In this document: positions 16,375 through 25,320 of the stretch, in pieces
How positions within the stretch are numbered: the stretch's first letter is position 1
Layout: the number at the start of each line of letters is the position of its first letter
NCBI GenBank assembly: GCA_038124765.1
Contig: JAYPCO010000002.1
Span: forward strand, 1-59,004
Source of the DNA: HIMB59 sp038124765
GTDB lineage: Bacteria > Pseudomonadota > Alphaproteobacteria > HIMB59
Reading direction: 5' to 3'
DNA: 59,004 nucleotides
Made by a program: the position numbers and the translations under genes
The notes under the pieces: model-generated
Databases searched by the model: none
Told to the model about the DNA's origin: nothing
The model's input: the letters and a program-made list of their open reading frames with translations, nothing else

Positions 16375-17258
16375 TGAACAACTTAAAAAAGATTCATATA
16401 CTGGTAATTGCAGGAGGTTGGTCTGATGAGAGGAGTGTTTCTTTATCCTCAGGAAGGAATGTTTATCAAACTCTTAAATCAAGAAAATTAAAGGTAAGTT
16501 TTTTTGATCTAAAAAAGAACAATATAGATCAAATTATTAAATATAAACCTGATATTATATTTAATGCCCTACATGGGGAATTCGGTGAAGATGGTGGGCT
16601 CTCATGTTTGGCTTCCAAATATTCAATACCTATTACTCACTCAAACGATCTCACATCTGCCTTATGTTTCAATAAAAGACTGTTGAAACATTTTTTGAAA
16701 AAAAAATTGAATGTACTTTCTCCCAATGAGGGTACTTTAAACTCCTCATTGCCAGTAATTGCAAAGCCTAATTGGGGAGGGTCTTCCAATGGAATATCAT
16801 TTATTAAAAACAAAAAATTTTTAAAGAAAACATTAAATCAAAACAATATTCTTACAGAAGAGGTAATTAAAGGCAGAGAACTGACAGTTACAGTTTTAAG
16901 AGATGGTAACAAAATCAAGGCTTTGGGAATAACTGAAATCGCTTACGAAGGAAATATTTATAATTATGAAGCAAAATACACTAAAGGAAAAAGCAAACAT
17001 TTCTTTCCAGCAAGAATTCCCATCAAAGATTATAAGGCTATTACTAAAATATCAGAGAAAATATTTAAAACTTGTAATTGCCAGTCAATTGCTAGATTAG
17101 ATTTTATATATTCCGATAATAATAAAAAATTTTATTTTCTTGAAATCAATACTCATCCTGGGTTAACTAAGATTTCATTGGCCCCTGAGCAGGCTCATTT
17201 TAATAAAATAACCTACTTCAACCTAATTAAAAAAATCTTGATATCCTCCTATAAATGA
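16374..17258 (+). CDS. ddl: Ddl, D-alanine--D-alanine ligase
   Basis: ATP-grasp enzyme that makes the D-Ala-D-Ala end of the peptidoglycan stem. Motifs are SDERSVSLSSG (17-27), ALHGEFGEDG (65-74), VIAKPNWGGSSNGI, EEVIKGRELTVTV and the metal-binding C-terminal EINTHPGLT. 294 residues, close to the usual ~305. It is joined to murB by TAATG and to ftsQ by ATGA. Confidence 0.95.
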   Translation: MNNLKKIHILVIAGGWSDERSVSLSSGRNVYQTLKSRKLKVSFFDLKKNNIDQIIKYKPDIIFNALHGEFGEDGGLSCLASKYSIPITHSNDLTSALCFNKRLLKHFLKKKLNVLSPNEGTLNSSLPVIAKPNWGGSSNGISFIKNKKFLKKTLNQNNILTEEVIKGRELTVTVLRDGNKIKALGITEIAYEGNIYNYEAKYTKGKSKHFFPARIPIKDYKAITKISEKIFKTCNCQSIARLDFIYSDNNKKFYFLEINTHPGLTKISLAPEQAHFNKITYFNLIKKILISSYK

Positions 17259-17902
17259 AACTATGGCAGAAAAAAATTATATTGACTATTATATCATTTT
17301 TAATTTTTGGTTTATTTCTTTTTTATACTTTTAAATACTTTTTAGATAACACCCCTACTATTTTTGAGTTTCATAGTGAAATTATTAGCGGGGAGTTTGA
17401 ATCTGAAATTGCTAACAATACGAATGATATTAATAGTTTTTTAAAAGACTATTCTTTTATAAAAAGTTATTTAGTTAAAAAAAATTTATCTAAAATAGAT
17501 ATCAACATAGAGATCAAAGAGCCATTTGCTAAAAATATTTTTAATAAAGAAATTATTTTTATGGATAGCACGACAGCATCATTTAAATATTTTAATGATA
17601 AATTTATCAATCAAATACCTTTAATCGATATCTCAAAAGAGACTCTGGTGATTAATCAGTACCTTTCAAATTCATTTGAAAGACTTAATAAACTTTTTAA
17701 TATTTCAAATATCGAATATATAGATAGTAGGCGATATAATTTGATTCTTGATAATAATTTAGTAGTGATGTTACCTAAGATAATTAATGAAGAATTTTTA
17801 ATGTTTATTGAAAATAATCTTAACTTATTAGAAAATAATACTAATTATTCAGAGTATTTAGACTTAAGAAATTTTCACGAAAAAACTATTAGGCTCAAAT
17901 AA
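17255..17902 (+). CDS. ftsQ: FtsQ, division protein
   Basis: Single-pass inner-membrane divisome protein linking FtsA/Z to FtsL/B. It has a short cytoplasmic tail, one membrane helix (about 8-27), and a periplasmic part with a POTRA-like segment (ISGEFESEI... about 42-110) and a beta domain (about 115-210). At 215 residues it is small (typically 250-300). Sequence alone is weakly diagnostic; the call relies on topology and position between ddl and ftsA. Confidence 0.85.
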   Translation: MKLWQKKIILTIISFLIFGLFLFYTFKYFLDNTPTIFEFHSEIISGEFESEIANNTNDINSFLKDYSFIKSYLVKKNLSKIDINIEIKEPFAKNIFNKEIIFMDSTTASFKYFNDKFINQIPLIDISKETLVINQYLSNSFERLNKLFNISNIEYIDSRRYNLILDNNLVVMLPKIINEEFLMFIENNLNLLENNTNYSEYLDLRNFHEKTIRLK

Positions 17903-19093
17903 ATGGAAGATTTAAAATCAATTATTGAGATAGGCTCTTTTTCAATTAAAACACTAATTTTTTCCGATCAAACTAATGAACCTCAAATTAAAGGAGTTGG
18001 TAAGTCAAATGCGAATGGTTTTGATGGTATAAACGTAATTTCTTTTGATGACTTTGTTGAAAGTATAAAAAAATCAATAGTTCAAGCAGAAAAGCAAGCA
18101 AATTTTATTATTCGAGAAACATATATTTTGCTTTCCAACAATAATATTAAAATTCGTAAAATCAAAAATAGTATTAACTTGAATAATTCAATTATTGAAA
18201 ATAATGATCTTAGAACACTTTCAAAAATACCCTTGCAAAAGCAAGAAAACTACCACCAAAACATTCATACATCTCATTATCAAATTAATGATGATCTAAT
18301 TACAGATAACCCTCTAGGATTGACTTGTGAGAAACTATCTCTCATCTCCTTAGTTTCATTAATAGATAAAAAACAGATATCACTTTTTCAAAATATCTTT
18401 CAAAAATTACAAATTAAAATTCATAATTTTTTAGATACCACTACTTCATATTTTTATTACTTAAAAAATAAAAAAATTATTAAAAATAATATAATCCTTT
18501 TTGATTTTGGTTTTAATCATATCAATGTAATCATTATTAAAAATAAGCAATTAATTTTTAATAAAAATATCGCTCTTGGATGTAGGTGGATTTCAGATGA
18601 TATGGTTAAAATGCTTAATGTAAGTTTCGATTTTGCTGAAAAGTTAAAAATTTCAACTATAGATCTTGCAGATGAAAGAAACTCATCTATTGAAATCCCC
18701 GTATGGGAGGAGTTTGGCAACAATCTTAAAAATAAGATAGAACATTCTTATATAAAAAAAATAATTTTATCTAGGTTGGATGAAATCTTTAATTATATTT
18801 TTAAGCAACTACCTGATGATAAAAATTTTTATACTTATTTATTCACTGGTGGTGGTTCTATGCTTAAAAATTTTAATTTTTATTTTAGAAATAAATTTGG
18901 ACATGAAATTCAATTCATTGAGCCCCCAAGCTCTTCTGGTATCCCGCGTGTATTAAATGACGCTAGTCTGATGTCTATCTATGCTGCCTATTGGCTCCTG
19001 TCCAATAAAAAGAGAGATAATGGCGATTTTATGAAAAAAATTGATTCTTTTTCTAACAAAATATGGTACAAAAGATTCGTAGACCTACTATAG
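17903..19093 (+). CDS. ftsA: FtsA, actin-like membrane anchor of FtsZ
   Basis: Actin/HSP70-fold ATPase that tethers FtsZ to the membrane. Phosphate-1-like IEIGSFSIKTLIF at the start, a phosphate-2-like FDFGFNHINVI near residue 200, and the adenosine motif TGGGSMLKNF near 315 are visible. The C-terminus ends in a basic/hydrophobic stretch (KIWYKRFVDLL) suited to be the membrane-targeting helix. 396 residues. The ATG follows the ftsQ stop with no gap, and ftsZ starts 22 bases downstream. Confidence 0.92.
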   Translation: MEDLKSIIEIGSFSIKTLIFSDQTNEPQIKGVGKSNANGFDGINVISFDDFVESIKKSIVQAEKQANFIIRETYILLSNNNIKIRKIKNSINLNNSIIENNDLRTLSKIPLQKQENYHQNIHTSHYQINDDLITDNPLGLTCEKLSLISLVSLIDKKQISLFQNIFQKLQIKIHNFLDTTTSYFYYLKNKKIIKNNIILFDFGFNHINVIIIKNKQLIFNKNIALGCRWISDDMVKMLNVSFDFAEKLKISTIDLADERNSSIEIPVWEEFGNNLKNKIEHSYIKKIILSRLDEIFNYIFKQLPDDKNFYTYLFTGGGSMLKNFNFYFRNKFGHEIQFIEPPSSSGIPRVLNDASLMSIYAAYWLLSNKKRDNGDFMKKIDSFSNKIWYKRFVDLL

Positions 19094-19115
19094 GTAGATA
19101 TTCGCGGGGATTAAA

Positions 19116-20642
19116 ATGACACTAGATATAGAGCCAGTACTAGATCAAAAAAATTTAAAACCATCACTTACTGTAATGGGAGTTGGCGGCGCAGGTAGTA
19201 ACGCTGTTAACAATATGATTCAATCAAATTTAAATAACGTAGAGTTCATAGTAGCCAATACCGACGCACAAGCTCTTGAAAATTCATTATGCTTTAATCG
19301 TATCCAATTAGGTTTGGAAAAAACAAAAGGACTGGGCGCAGGCGCTGATCCGAGTGTTGGAAGGGAAGCAGCAGAAGAAAGTATTGATTTAATATCTGAA
19401 GAATTAAGACATACAAATATGTTATTTTTAACAGCTGGTCTTGGTGGTGGAACAGGAACCGGCGCACTGCCTGTTATTGCTAGTATAGCAAAAAAATTAG
19501 GTATTGTAACAGTTGCAATCGTATCGACGCCTTTTAACTTTGAAGGAACTAAAAGAATGAACCTCGCGCTTCAAGGGCTTGAAGAAGTTAAAAGTAATGT
19601 GGATACACTATTGATAATTCCAAATCAAAATTTATTTAAAGTTTCTAATGAACAAACTTCATTTGCTGAAGCCTTTAAAAAAGCTGATAATGTTCTTTTT
19701 GATGGTGTTAAGGGATTAACTGACTTAATTACTCAACCAGGTTTAATAAACTTAGATTTTGCAGACGTCAGAACTGTTATTAAAGAAATGGGATTTGCAA
19801 TGATGGGTACTGCTATTGCTGAAGGAGATAACAAAGCAGTAGAAGCATCAAATCTAGCATTAACTAATCCGTTAATCGAAAACGTAGATATGAATACCGC
19901 AAAAGGTGTTATTGTAAATATTTCTGGTGGAAGCGACATGACTCTTTTAGAAGTTGATCATGCAGCTAATATTATTCGTCAAAGTGTTAACCCTGATGCT
20001 AATATAATATTTGGCTCCTTGATTGATGAAAGCCTTCAAGGGAAGTTAAAAATTAGTATTTTTGCGACTGGTATTGAAGCGACTGGAAAAAAAATTCTCT
20101 ACTACCCTGACTCAGAAAAAGACAATAGTTTTTCTTCTTTAAAAAATAAAATTAATCAAAAAGCAGATAGTCCTGAGAGTACGAATGACAGCTCTAACTC
20201 ACTTAATGATGACACACAAATGTCATCCACTGTGTCTGAAATGGAAGAAACTCAATTTAATTTACAAAGTGAGAGCATTGATGAGGAAAAACCACAAAAT
20301 ATTGCCTCTGAAGCTACTACTCCGCCATCAAGTGTGAACTACAAGGGGTTAGAAGAAAAGAAAAAAACAGGCTTCTTTAGCATGCTCTCTAACTTGATGT
20401 CATCAGATAAAAAAGAACTGCCCGCTGAGGAAAAAGCAATTGAAAAGAAGGAAAAACCAAAGAAAACAAAGACTGATCCTAATTTATTCCTTTTTAGCGA
20501 TGTTGTAGAAGAGTCTGACAAATCACATCTAAATAATGACGTCCTAGAGATCAGTGAAATCTCAGATAATAGCCTTGATAGTGACCTGATCGATGAGATG
20601 GATACCCCATCTTACTTGAGAAAAGGTTCCTCTCAATCGTAA
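19116..20642 (+). CDS. ftsZ: FtsZ, tubulin-like division GTPase
   Basis: Forms the division ring. GTP-binding motifs VGGAGSNAVNNM (near 23-34) and GGGTGTG (110-116), and the T7 loop NLDFADV (catalytic Asp for the neighbouring subunit) are present. The globular core ends near residue 325; then comes a long acidic Ser/Glu/Asp-rich linker and a C-terminal peptide IDEMDTPSYLRKG that would bind FtsA. 508 residues, long because of the linker, as in many alphaproteobacteria. A strong purine ribosome site (GCGGGGA) precedes the ATG, unlike most genes here, fitting high expression. Confidence 0.98.
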   Translation: MTLDIEPVLDQKNLKPSLTVMGVGGAGSNAVNNMIQSNLNNVEFIVANTDAQALENSLCFNRIQLGLEKTKGLGAGADPSVGREAAEESIDLISEELRHTNMLFLTAGLGGGTGTGALPVIASIAKKLGIVTVAIVSTPFNFEGTKRMNLALQGLEEVKSNVDTLLIIPNQNLFKVSNEQTSFAEAFKKADNVLFDGVKGLTDLITQPGLINLDFADVRTVIKEMGFAMMGTAIAEGDNKAVEASNLALTNPLIENVDMNTAKGVIVNISGGSDMTLLEVDHAANIIRQSVNPDANIIFGSLIDESLQGKLKISIFATGIEATGKKILYYPDSEKDNSFSSLKNKINQKADSPESTNDSSNSLNDDTQMSSTVSEMEETQFNLQSESIDEEKPQNIASEATTPPSSVNYKGLEEKKKTGFFSMLSNLMSSDKKELPAEEKAIEKKEKPKKTKTDPNLFLFSDVVEESDKSHLNNDVLEISEISDNSLDSDLIDEMDTPSYLRKGSSQS

Positions 20643-20713
20643 TTTAGTAAAATACAAAGTTTTACAATTATAAAGTAATACACTTGTCATATTTGCTTAT
20701 TATTTAGCTATAT

Positions 20714-21571
20714 ATGAAAAGCTATACAGTTCAAAATCCTATCACTTTAAGTGGTATTGGCTTGCACTCTGGCGAATCTTGTAACATTAAATTAAATCCT
20801 GCCGATACAAAAACTGGAATTGTATTCAATCGTGTAGATTGTAAAACCATTGTGCCAGCCAAGTGGGATAAGGTAATATCAACTAAATTTTCAACAAATT
20901 TGGCTGTTAATAGTATTGAAGTAAGAACTGTAGAGCATTTACTCAGCGCTTTAGCTGGACTCCACATTGATAATTGTGAAATTGAAATTGATAATTTGGA
21001 AGTACCCATTTTAGATGGTAGTTCAAAAATTTTTGTAGATGAAATTTTAAAAGCTGGTTTAAAAGAACTTAATGCATTCCAAGAAGTACTTGAAATAAAA
21101 AAACCAGTAAGGTTTGAATGTGATTATGGTTTTGCAGAACTTTTACCAAACTCCTTAGATGCTGAAGGTTTAAACATAAACTTAGAGTCTTGTTTCGATG
21201 GAAAGTATCAGGATCAAGATATTTCTATTAAAAATTTGAATGGTAATTACATTGACTCAATTTCTCAGGCACGTACGTTTGGTTTCTACCAAGAGATTGA
21301 ATATTTAAAATCACAAAACTTAATTAAAGGCGGCTCTTTAGATAATGCGATAGTCATTAAAGATATGAAACCTATGAATAAAGAAGGATTAAGATATGAA
21401 AATGAGCTAATGCGCCATAAGGTGTTAGATGTTGTTGGAGATCTTTATTTATCGGGGTATCCTATTATCGGTACTTATAACGGTTTTAAAACTGGCCACT
21501 TTATAACTAATAATTTATTAAAAGAGCTATTTAAATCTGAAGAAAATTATTCTATTCATCAAGTTCACTAA
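20714..21571 (+). CDS. lpxC: LpxC, UDP-3-O-acyl-GlcNAc deacetylase
   Basis: Zinc deacetylase, committed step of lipid A synthesis. Zinc ligands His75 (VEHLLSAL), His235 and Asp239 (HKVLDVVGDL) and the general-acid His262 (KTGH) all fit the family. 285 residues, the C-terminal tail being shorter than the enteric protein (305). It lies 71 bases after ftsZ, the usual end of the division cluster. Its stop overlaps the fumC stop on the other strand by 4 bases. It implies an LPS-bearing outer membrane. Confidence 0.97.
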   Translation: MKSYTVQNPITLSGIGLHSGESCNIKLNPADTKTGIVFNRVDCKTIVPAKWDKVISTKFSTNLAVNSIEVRTVEHLLSALAGLHIDNCEIEIDNLEVPILDGSSKIFVDEILKAGLKELNAFQEVLEIKKPVRFECDYGFAELLPNSLDAEGLNINLESCFDGKYQDQDISIKNLNGNYIDSISQARTFGFYQEIEYLKSQNLIKGGSLDNAIVIKDMKPMNKEGLRYENELMRHKVLDVVGDLYLSGYPIIGTYNGFKTGHFITNNLLKELFKSEENYSIHQVH

Positions 21572-22956
21572 ACCATATTTTTAGGATCAGTATACTTATC
21601 AAACTCTTTCTCGCTTAATTTTGTTAATTCCATACAAGACTCTTTGAGTGATATATTTTTGTTATAGGCATTTAAAGCAACCTTTGAGGCTAAATCGTAT
21701 CCAATTATTTTTGTAAGAGGGGTTACTAACATAAGGGAATTATTAAGTAATTCTTTAATTTTTTGAGTATTAGCTTTAATCCCAATTAGACAATTTTTAT
21801 CAAAAGAAATCATACCCTCGCTAATTAGTGATATTGCATCAAGAGTATTATGAATAATAATTGGATTATAAACATTTAATTGGAAATGACCTTGAGTACA
21901 TGCAAATGATACTGAATTCCTTAGTCCTATCACATGTGCGCAAACCATAGATAAAGCCTCACATTGAGTTGGATTAATTTTACCTGGCATTATAGATGAG
22001 CCAGGTTCATTTGCAGGTAGGATGAGTTCAGCGATACCGCTTCTTGGCCCAGATGCCAGTACTCTGATATCATTGGCCATTTTAAATAAAGAACTTGTCA
22101 AAATTTCAACACCCGCCATTACCTCTATGAATACATCATGTGAGGCTAGTGCCTCATATTTATTCTTTGCTGATGTAAAAGGAAGTTTTGTATCTTTGCT
22201 TAGGTGTTTAACAAACCTTTGGGCAAATCCTCTTGGCGCATTTACACCAGAGCCCACAGCCGTACCGCCTTGGGCTAATTGGTAAAGTTTATTTAATGAT
22301 TTTCTTATTACAGATTCTGCATATTCAATTTGATCGTGAAATGCTAAAAATTCATTTGAAAGTTTAATTGGGGTTGCGTCCTGTGTGTGGGTACGTCCAA
22401 TTTTAATAATTCCTTTAAATTGAGATGATTTTTTTTTGAGTGTGTTTTTGATTTTTTTGATTGATGGGAAAAGTTGTCTGTGTATGGCTAAAACAGTTGC
22501 AATATGCATAGCCGTTGGAATTGTATCATTTGATGATTGTGATTTATTGATATCGTCATTGGGGTGTAAGGGCCTATTAGATGGAAGTTTGCTGCCTAAT
22601 AAAAGATTAGATTTATTTGCAATGACCTCATTTAAATTCATATTTACTTGAGTCCCAGAACCTGTTTGCCAAACAACAAGTGGAAATTGATTTTTTAAAT
22701 CTCCTTTTACAATCATATCGCAAACCTTAACAATTGTGTCGACATGTTTTTTAGAAAGAAGTTTAAAATCTAGATTTGCCTTGGCGCATGATTTTTTTTG
22801 TAATGCCAGTGCCTCAATGAAAATATCTTGAAAGTGAAATTTACCTATTCCTATTTCAAAGTTTTGAATAGATCTTTGCGTTTGTGCACCCCATAGATTA
22901 GAATTTTCTACTTTTACTTCCCCTAAACTATCTTTTTCAATACGAAATTTGACCAT
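21568..22956 (-). CDS. fumC: FumC, class II fumarase
   Basis: Hydrates fumarate to malate in the TCA cycle, without an iron-sulfur cluster. Signature GSSIMPGKINPTQCEA, plus TGSGTQVNMNLNEV, GRTHTQDATPI and NAPRGFA. 462 residues, full length. The ASP/arginosuccinate-lyase superfamily also includes aspartase, but the TGSGTQ/NMN pattern and SSNDTIPTAMH favour fumarase. The start ATG overlaps the -35 element of the divergent gpmA promoter. Confidence 0.95.
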   Translation of the reverse strand: MVKFRIEKDSLGEVKVENSNLWGAQTQRSIQNFEIGIGKFHFQDIFIEALALQKKSCAKANLDFKLLSKKHVDTIVKVCDMIVKGDLKNQFPLVVWQTGSGTQVNMNLNEVIANKSNLLLGSKLPSNRPLHPNDDINKSQSSNDTIPTAMHIATVLAIHRQLFPSIKKIKNTLKKKSSQFKGIIKIGRTHTQDATPIKLSNEFLAFHDQIEYAESVIRKSLNKLYQLAQGGTAVGSGVNAPRGFAQRFVKHLSKDTKLPFTSAKNKYEALASHDVFIEVMAGVEILTSSLFKMANDIRVLASGPRSGIAELILPANEPGSSIMPGKINPTQCEALSMVCAHVIGLRNSVSFACTQGHFQLNVYNPIIIHNTLDAISLISEGMISFDKNCLIGIKANTQKIKELLNNSLMLVTPLTKIIGYDLASKVALNAYNKNISLKESCMELTKLSEKEFDKYTDPKNMV

Positions 22957-22977
22957 AATTAATAAATACTATATATC
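22949..22977 (+). promoter_or_regulatory. gpmA promoter giving a leaderless mRNA
   Basis: TTGACC (22949-22954), 17 bases, TATATC (22972-22977). Only 7 bases separate the -10 from the gpmA ATG at 22985, so transcription should begin at or next to the A of the start codon. The -35 element includes the first base pair of the divergent fumC start codon. Confidence 0.5.
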
Positions 22978-22984
22978 ACACTTC

Positions 22985-23608
22985 ATGAAAAATATTTTAT
23001 TAATTCGTCATGGTCAAAGTGAATGGAATAAACTTAATTTATTCACTGGATTTAAAAATGTAGAACTTTCTGAACAGGGGGTGGAAGAGGCTAATAGGGC
23101 AGGCCAAAATTTTAAAAATATCAATTTAAAATTTGACCTTGTTTATACAAGTGAGCTTAAAAGGGCCCAAGATACAGCAAAGATCATCTTAGAAAATTTA
23201 GGGCAATATGATGAATTAAATGCAAGCGGTAAAATTATTAAAAATATAAATTTGAACGAGAGAGACTATGGAGATTTAACGGGTTTAAATAAAAAAGAAA
23301 CTGCAGATAAATTTGGAGAGGATCAGGTTCATAAATGGAGAAGGGGGTACTCTGACAGACCTCCAAATGGAGAAAGCTTGGAAGATGTTGTGGCAAGAGT
23401 AAGCAAGTACTTTGATACTGAAATTTTTAACCAAATTAAAAATCAAAACATCAATAATATCTTAATTGCAGCGCATGGAAACTCACTTAGAGCATTGCTT
23501 ATTGTAATGGATATTTACAGAGCTGATGAGATAAATGGAGTAGAATTGTCAACAGGTGAACCAATTCACATTTTGTTTGATAATAATTCCTTTTCTATAA
23601 AAGAATAA
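22985..23608 (+). CDS. gpmA: GpmA, 2,3-bisphosphoglycerate-dependent phosphoglycerate mutase
   Basis: Interconverts 3- and 2-phosphoglycerate. Phosphohistidine motif LIRHGQSEWN with His9, then TSELKRAQDTA, LNERDYGDLTG, PPNGESLEDV and the second His motif IAAHGNSLRAL. Starting at ATG 22985 gives 207 residues and the usual N-terminus; an in-frame TTG at 22949 would add 12 residues and overlap fumC, and would lie upstream of the predicted promoter. No ribosome site is visible. Confidence 0.94.
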   Translation: MKNILLIRHGQSEWNKLNLFTGFKNVELSEQGVEEANRAGQNFKNINLKFDLVYTSELKRAQDTAKIILENLGQYDELNASGKIIKNINLNERDYGDLTGLNKKETADKFGEDQVHKWRRGYSDRPPNGESLEDVVARVSKYFDTEIFNQIKNQNINNILIAAHGNSLRALLIVMDIYRADEINGVELSTGEPIHILFDNNSFSIKE

Positions 23609-23611
23609 ATC

Positions 23612-24208
23612 TTGATAAACGCAGCATTAATCGTTGCACTTGTATCTTACTACACAGTGATGTTTATTACTCCAGGGCCGAATAATGCAATGTTAACTAT
23701 ATCCGGGATAAAATTTGGCTTTCGAAGGTCAATTCCTCATATTTCAGGAATTGCGATAGGACATGCAATCCAAGTTTCATTAGTGTGTGTGTTTTTGGGT
23801 TATTTTCTAAAAGAATTTCCAAAATTTCAGCTGATTTTAAAGTGGCTCTGTTTTATCTATCTTTTATATCTCGCCTATCGCATGATTGGTTCCATTAAAG
23901 ATCATCAAAAGGACACGGGAAGACCTTTGAGGTTTTATGAGGCTTCGCTTTTCCAATGGATTAACCCTAAAGCTTGGACTATAGCGATGACTGTTGGTTC
24001 GGGTTTCATGCCTATAGAGGAAAAATTGTGGGTCGCTGTTCTTTTTACAGGTTTAATGTCATCAATAGTGAGTTTTCCTTGTATAAGTCTATGGGCGTTA
24101 TTTGGTACAATGATCAAAAAATTTGTATCTAATGCTAAAATTAAAAAAATTATAGAAATTACTTTTGCAGTTTTGCTTGTATTGACGGGTCTTTATTTAA
24201 TCTTTTAA
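23612..24208 (+). CDS. LysE/RhtB-family amino-acid exporter
   Basis: 198 residues with about six membrane helices. The N-terminal motif TPGPNNAMLT (about 21-30) followed by GFRRSIPHISGIAIGHAIQ is typical of the LysE/RhtB exporters, as is FQWINPKAWTIA in the middle. Substrate cannot be read from the sequence. It starts with TTG three bases after gpmA and ends overlapping, tail-to-tail by 4 bases, the lysine-catabolic gene pair; a lysine link is tempting but unproven. Confidence 0.85.
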   Translation: MINAALIVALVSYYTVMFITPGPNNAMLTISGIKFGFRRSIPHISGIAIGHAIQVSLVCVFLGYFLKEFPKFQLILKWLCFIYLLYLAYRMIGSIKDHQKDTGRPLRFYEASLFQWINPKAWTIAMTVGSGFMPIEEKLWVAVLFTGLMSSIVSFPCISLWALFGTMIKKFVSNAKIKKIIEITFAVLLVLTGLYLIF

Positions 24209-25320
24209 ATAAGATGGTTAATTAAATTTAAAAACCTATAGCTCAAATAACCTTTTTTAACGATATAAAAATCTTCAATTGTATCCTTATCTAGGGTTTT
24301 TATAATTTTAGGTAGTAGATTTTTTAGTTTAGAGCTAAATTTTTCAGAAGCCTCAAGGGGAAGGGCACTGGGTAAATTATCAACTGCCATGACGCTAATA
24401 CCTTTAAAGTTATAATAGGGTGATTTTAGTGTAGTGCTTTTTATAGTAGTGGGTATAGAACCTTTAATATCACAAGTGATATCACCAATTATTTTAAAAA
24501 AGTTTTTACTAATATCTTTTAATGAAAATAATTTGGGAAAGCGATTATCCCAATAATGACAAGAAATTAAAATATCATAATAGCCAATGTAATCAGTGAA
24601 TTTGTTCTTATACTTTCCATTTCCTATCAAAAGATCATTTAAATTAAACTTACCATCTACTCGAGAGTAGTAATCGATCGGTTTTAAAACTCTAAAACAA
24701 GGATTTTCAGATGATGAATTATTGTGTATTTCTTTAAAACCAATTTTCTTCAATAAAAATTGACTTCCCTTCGAGACTAGCCCATCTCCAGTGATTAATA
24801 TTTTTGTATTTTTAAAATTGAATTTCTTTAGGATTTTTATGATTTCGTTCGAGTGATAAGTTAACTTATTGATTTTGTTGTAATTGATATGTTTGGAGAG
24901 AGTTAAGAAAGTTCCCATAATGCCGGCAAACCAACCAAAACCTAAAACCCTCTGATTATTTTTATTTTTCAAGAGCTCGTAATCAATTAATGAGCAATTC
25001 TTATCTAAGAGTTTTTTGAGCATAGGCATGTTGTACGACTGACCTTTGATGGTATGAGAAAACATTAAAAAGTTTTGATTCTTTTGAATAATTTTTTTAT
25101 TAATCTCTTTTATTGATAAAAATAAATCAATTTTTTGTTTGTTATATTTTTTGCATCCAACTTTATAGTACTCTTCATCTGAAATTATCCTATCTGCAGA
25201 AGGTTGAATGAAAAAATTAAAGTTTTTATATTTATTTTTTAAATAGAATATATCGCCGGGAACTAAAGGAACCCTGAATTCATTATTTTTATTCTCTTTA
25301 AGTATACAAATGTTAATCAT
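24205..25320 (-). CDS. lysine-ketoglutarate reductase (saccharopine-forming), AASS N-terminal-half homologue
   Basis: Condenses L-lysine with 2-oxoglutarate to saccharopine. AlaDH/PNT-type N-terminal domain starting ILKENKNNEFRVPLVP, then FSHTIKGQSYNMPMLKKLL and SLIDYELLKN, which are hallmarks of the reductase half of eukaryotic alpha-aminoadipic semialdehyde synthase, and a nucleotide-binding middle region (ILITGDGLVSKGSQ). C-terminal DNLPSALPLEAS also matches. I choose ATG 25320, which overlaps the upstream saccharopine dehydrogenase by 8 bases; an in-frame start at 25338 is also possible. Co-transcribed with that gene, so the direction (lysine catabolic) is well supported. Confidence 0.88.
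   Translation of the reverse strand: MINICILKENKNNEFRVPLVPGDIFYLKNKYKNFNFFIQPSADRIISDEEYYKVGCKKYNKQKIDLFLSIKEINKKIIQKNQNFLMFSHTIKGQSYNMPMLKKLLDKNCSLIDYELLKNKNNQRVLGFGWFAGIMGTFLTLSKHINYNKINKLTYHSNEIIKILKKFNFKNTKILITGDGLVSKGSQFLLKKIGFKEIHNNSSSENPCFRVLKPIDYYSRVDGKFNLNDLLIGNGKYKNKFTDYIGYYDILISCHYWDNRFPKLFSLKDISKNFFKIIGDITCDIKGSIPTTIKSTTLKSPYYNFKGISVMAVDNLPSALPLEASEKFSSKLKNLLPKIIKTLDKDTIEDFYIVKKGYLSYRFLNLINHLI

Noticed and set aside
22949..22984. Upstream TTG start for gpmA
   Set aside because: It would overlap fumC and lie upstream of the predicted transcription start; the family N-terminus begins at the ATG at 22985.
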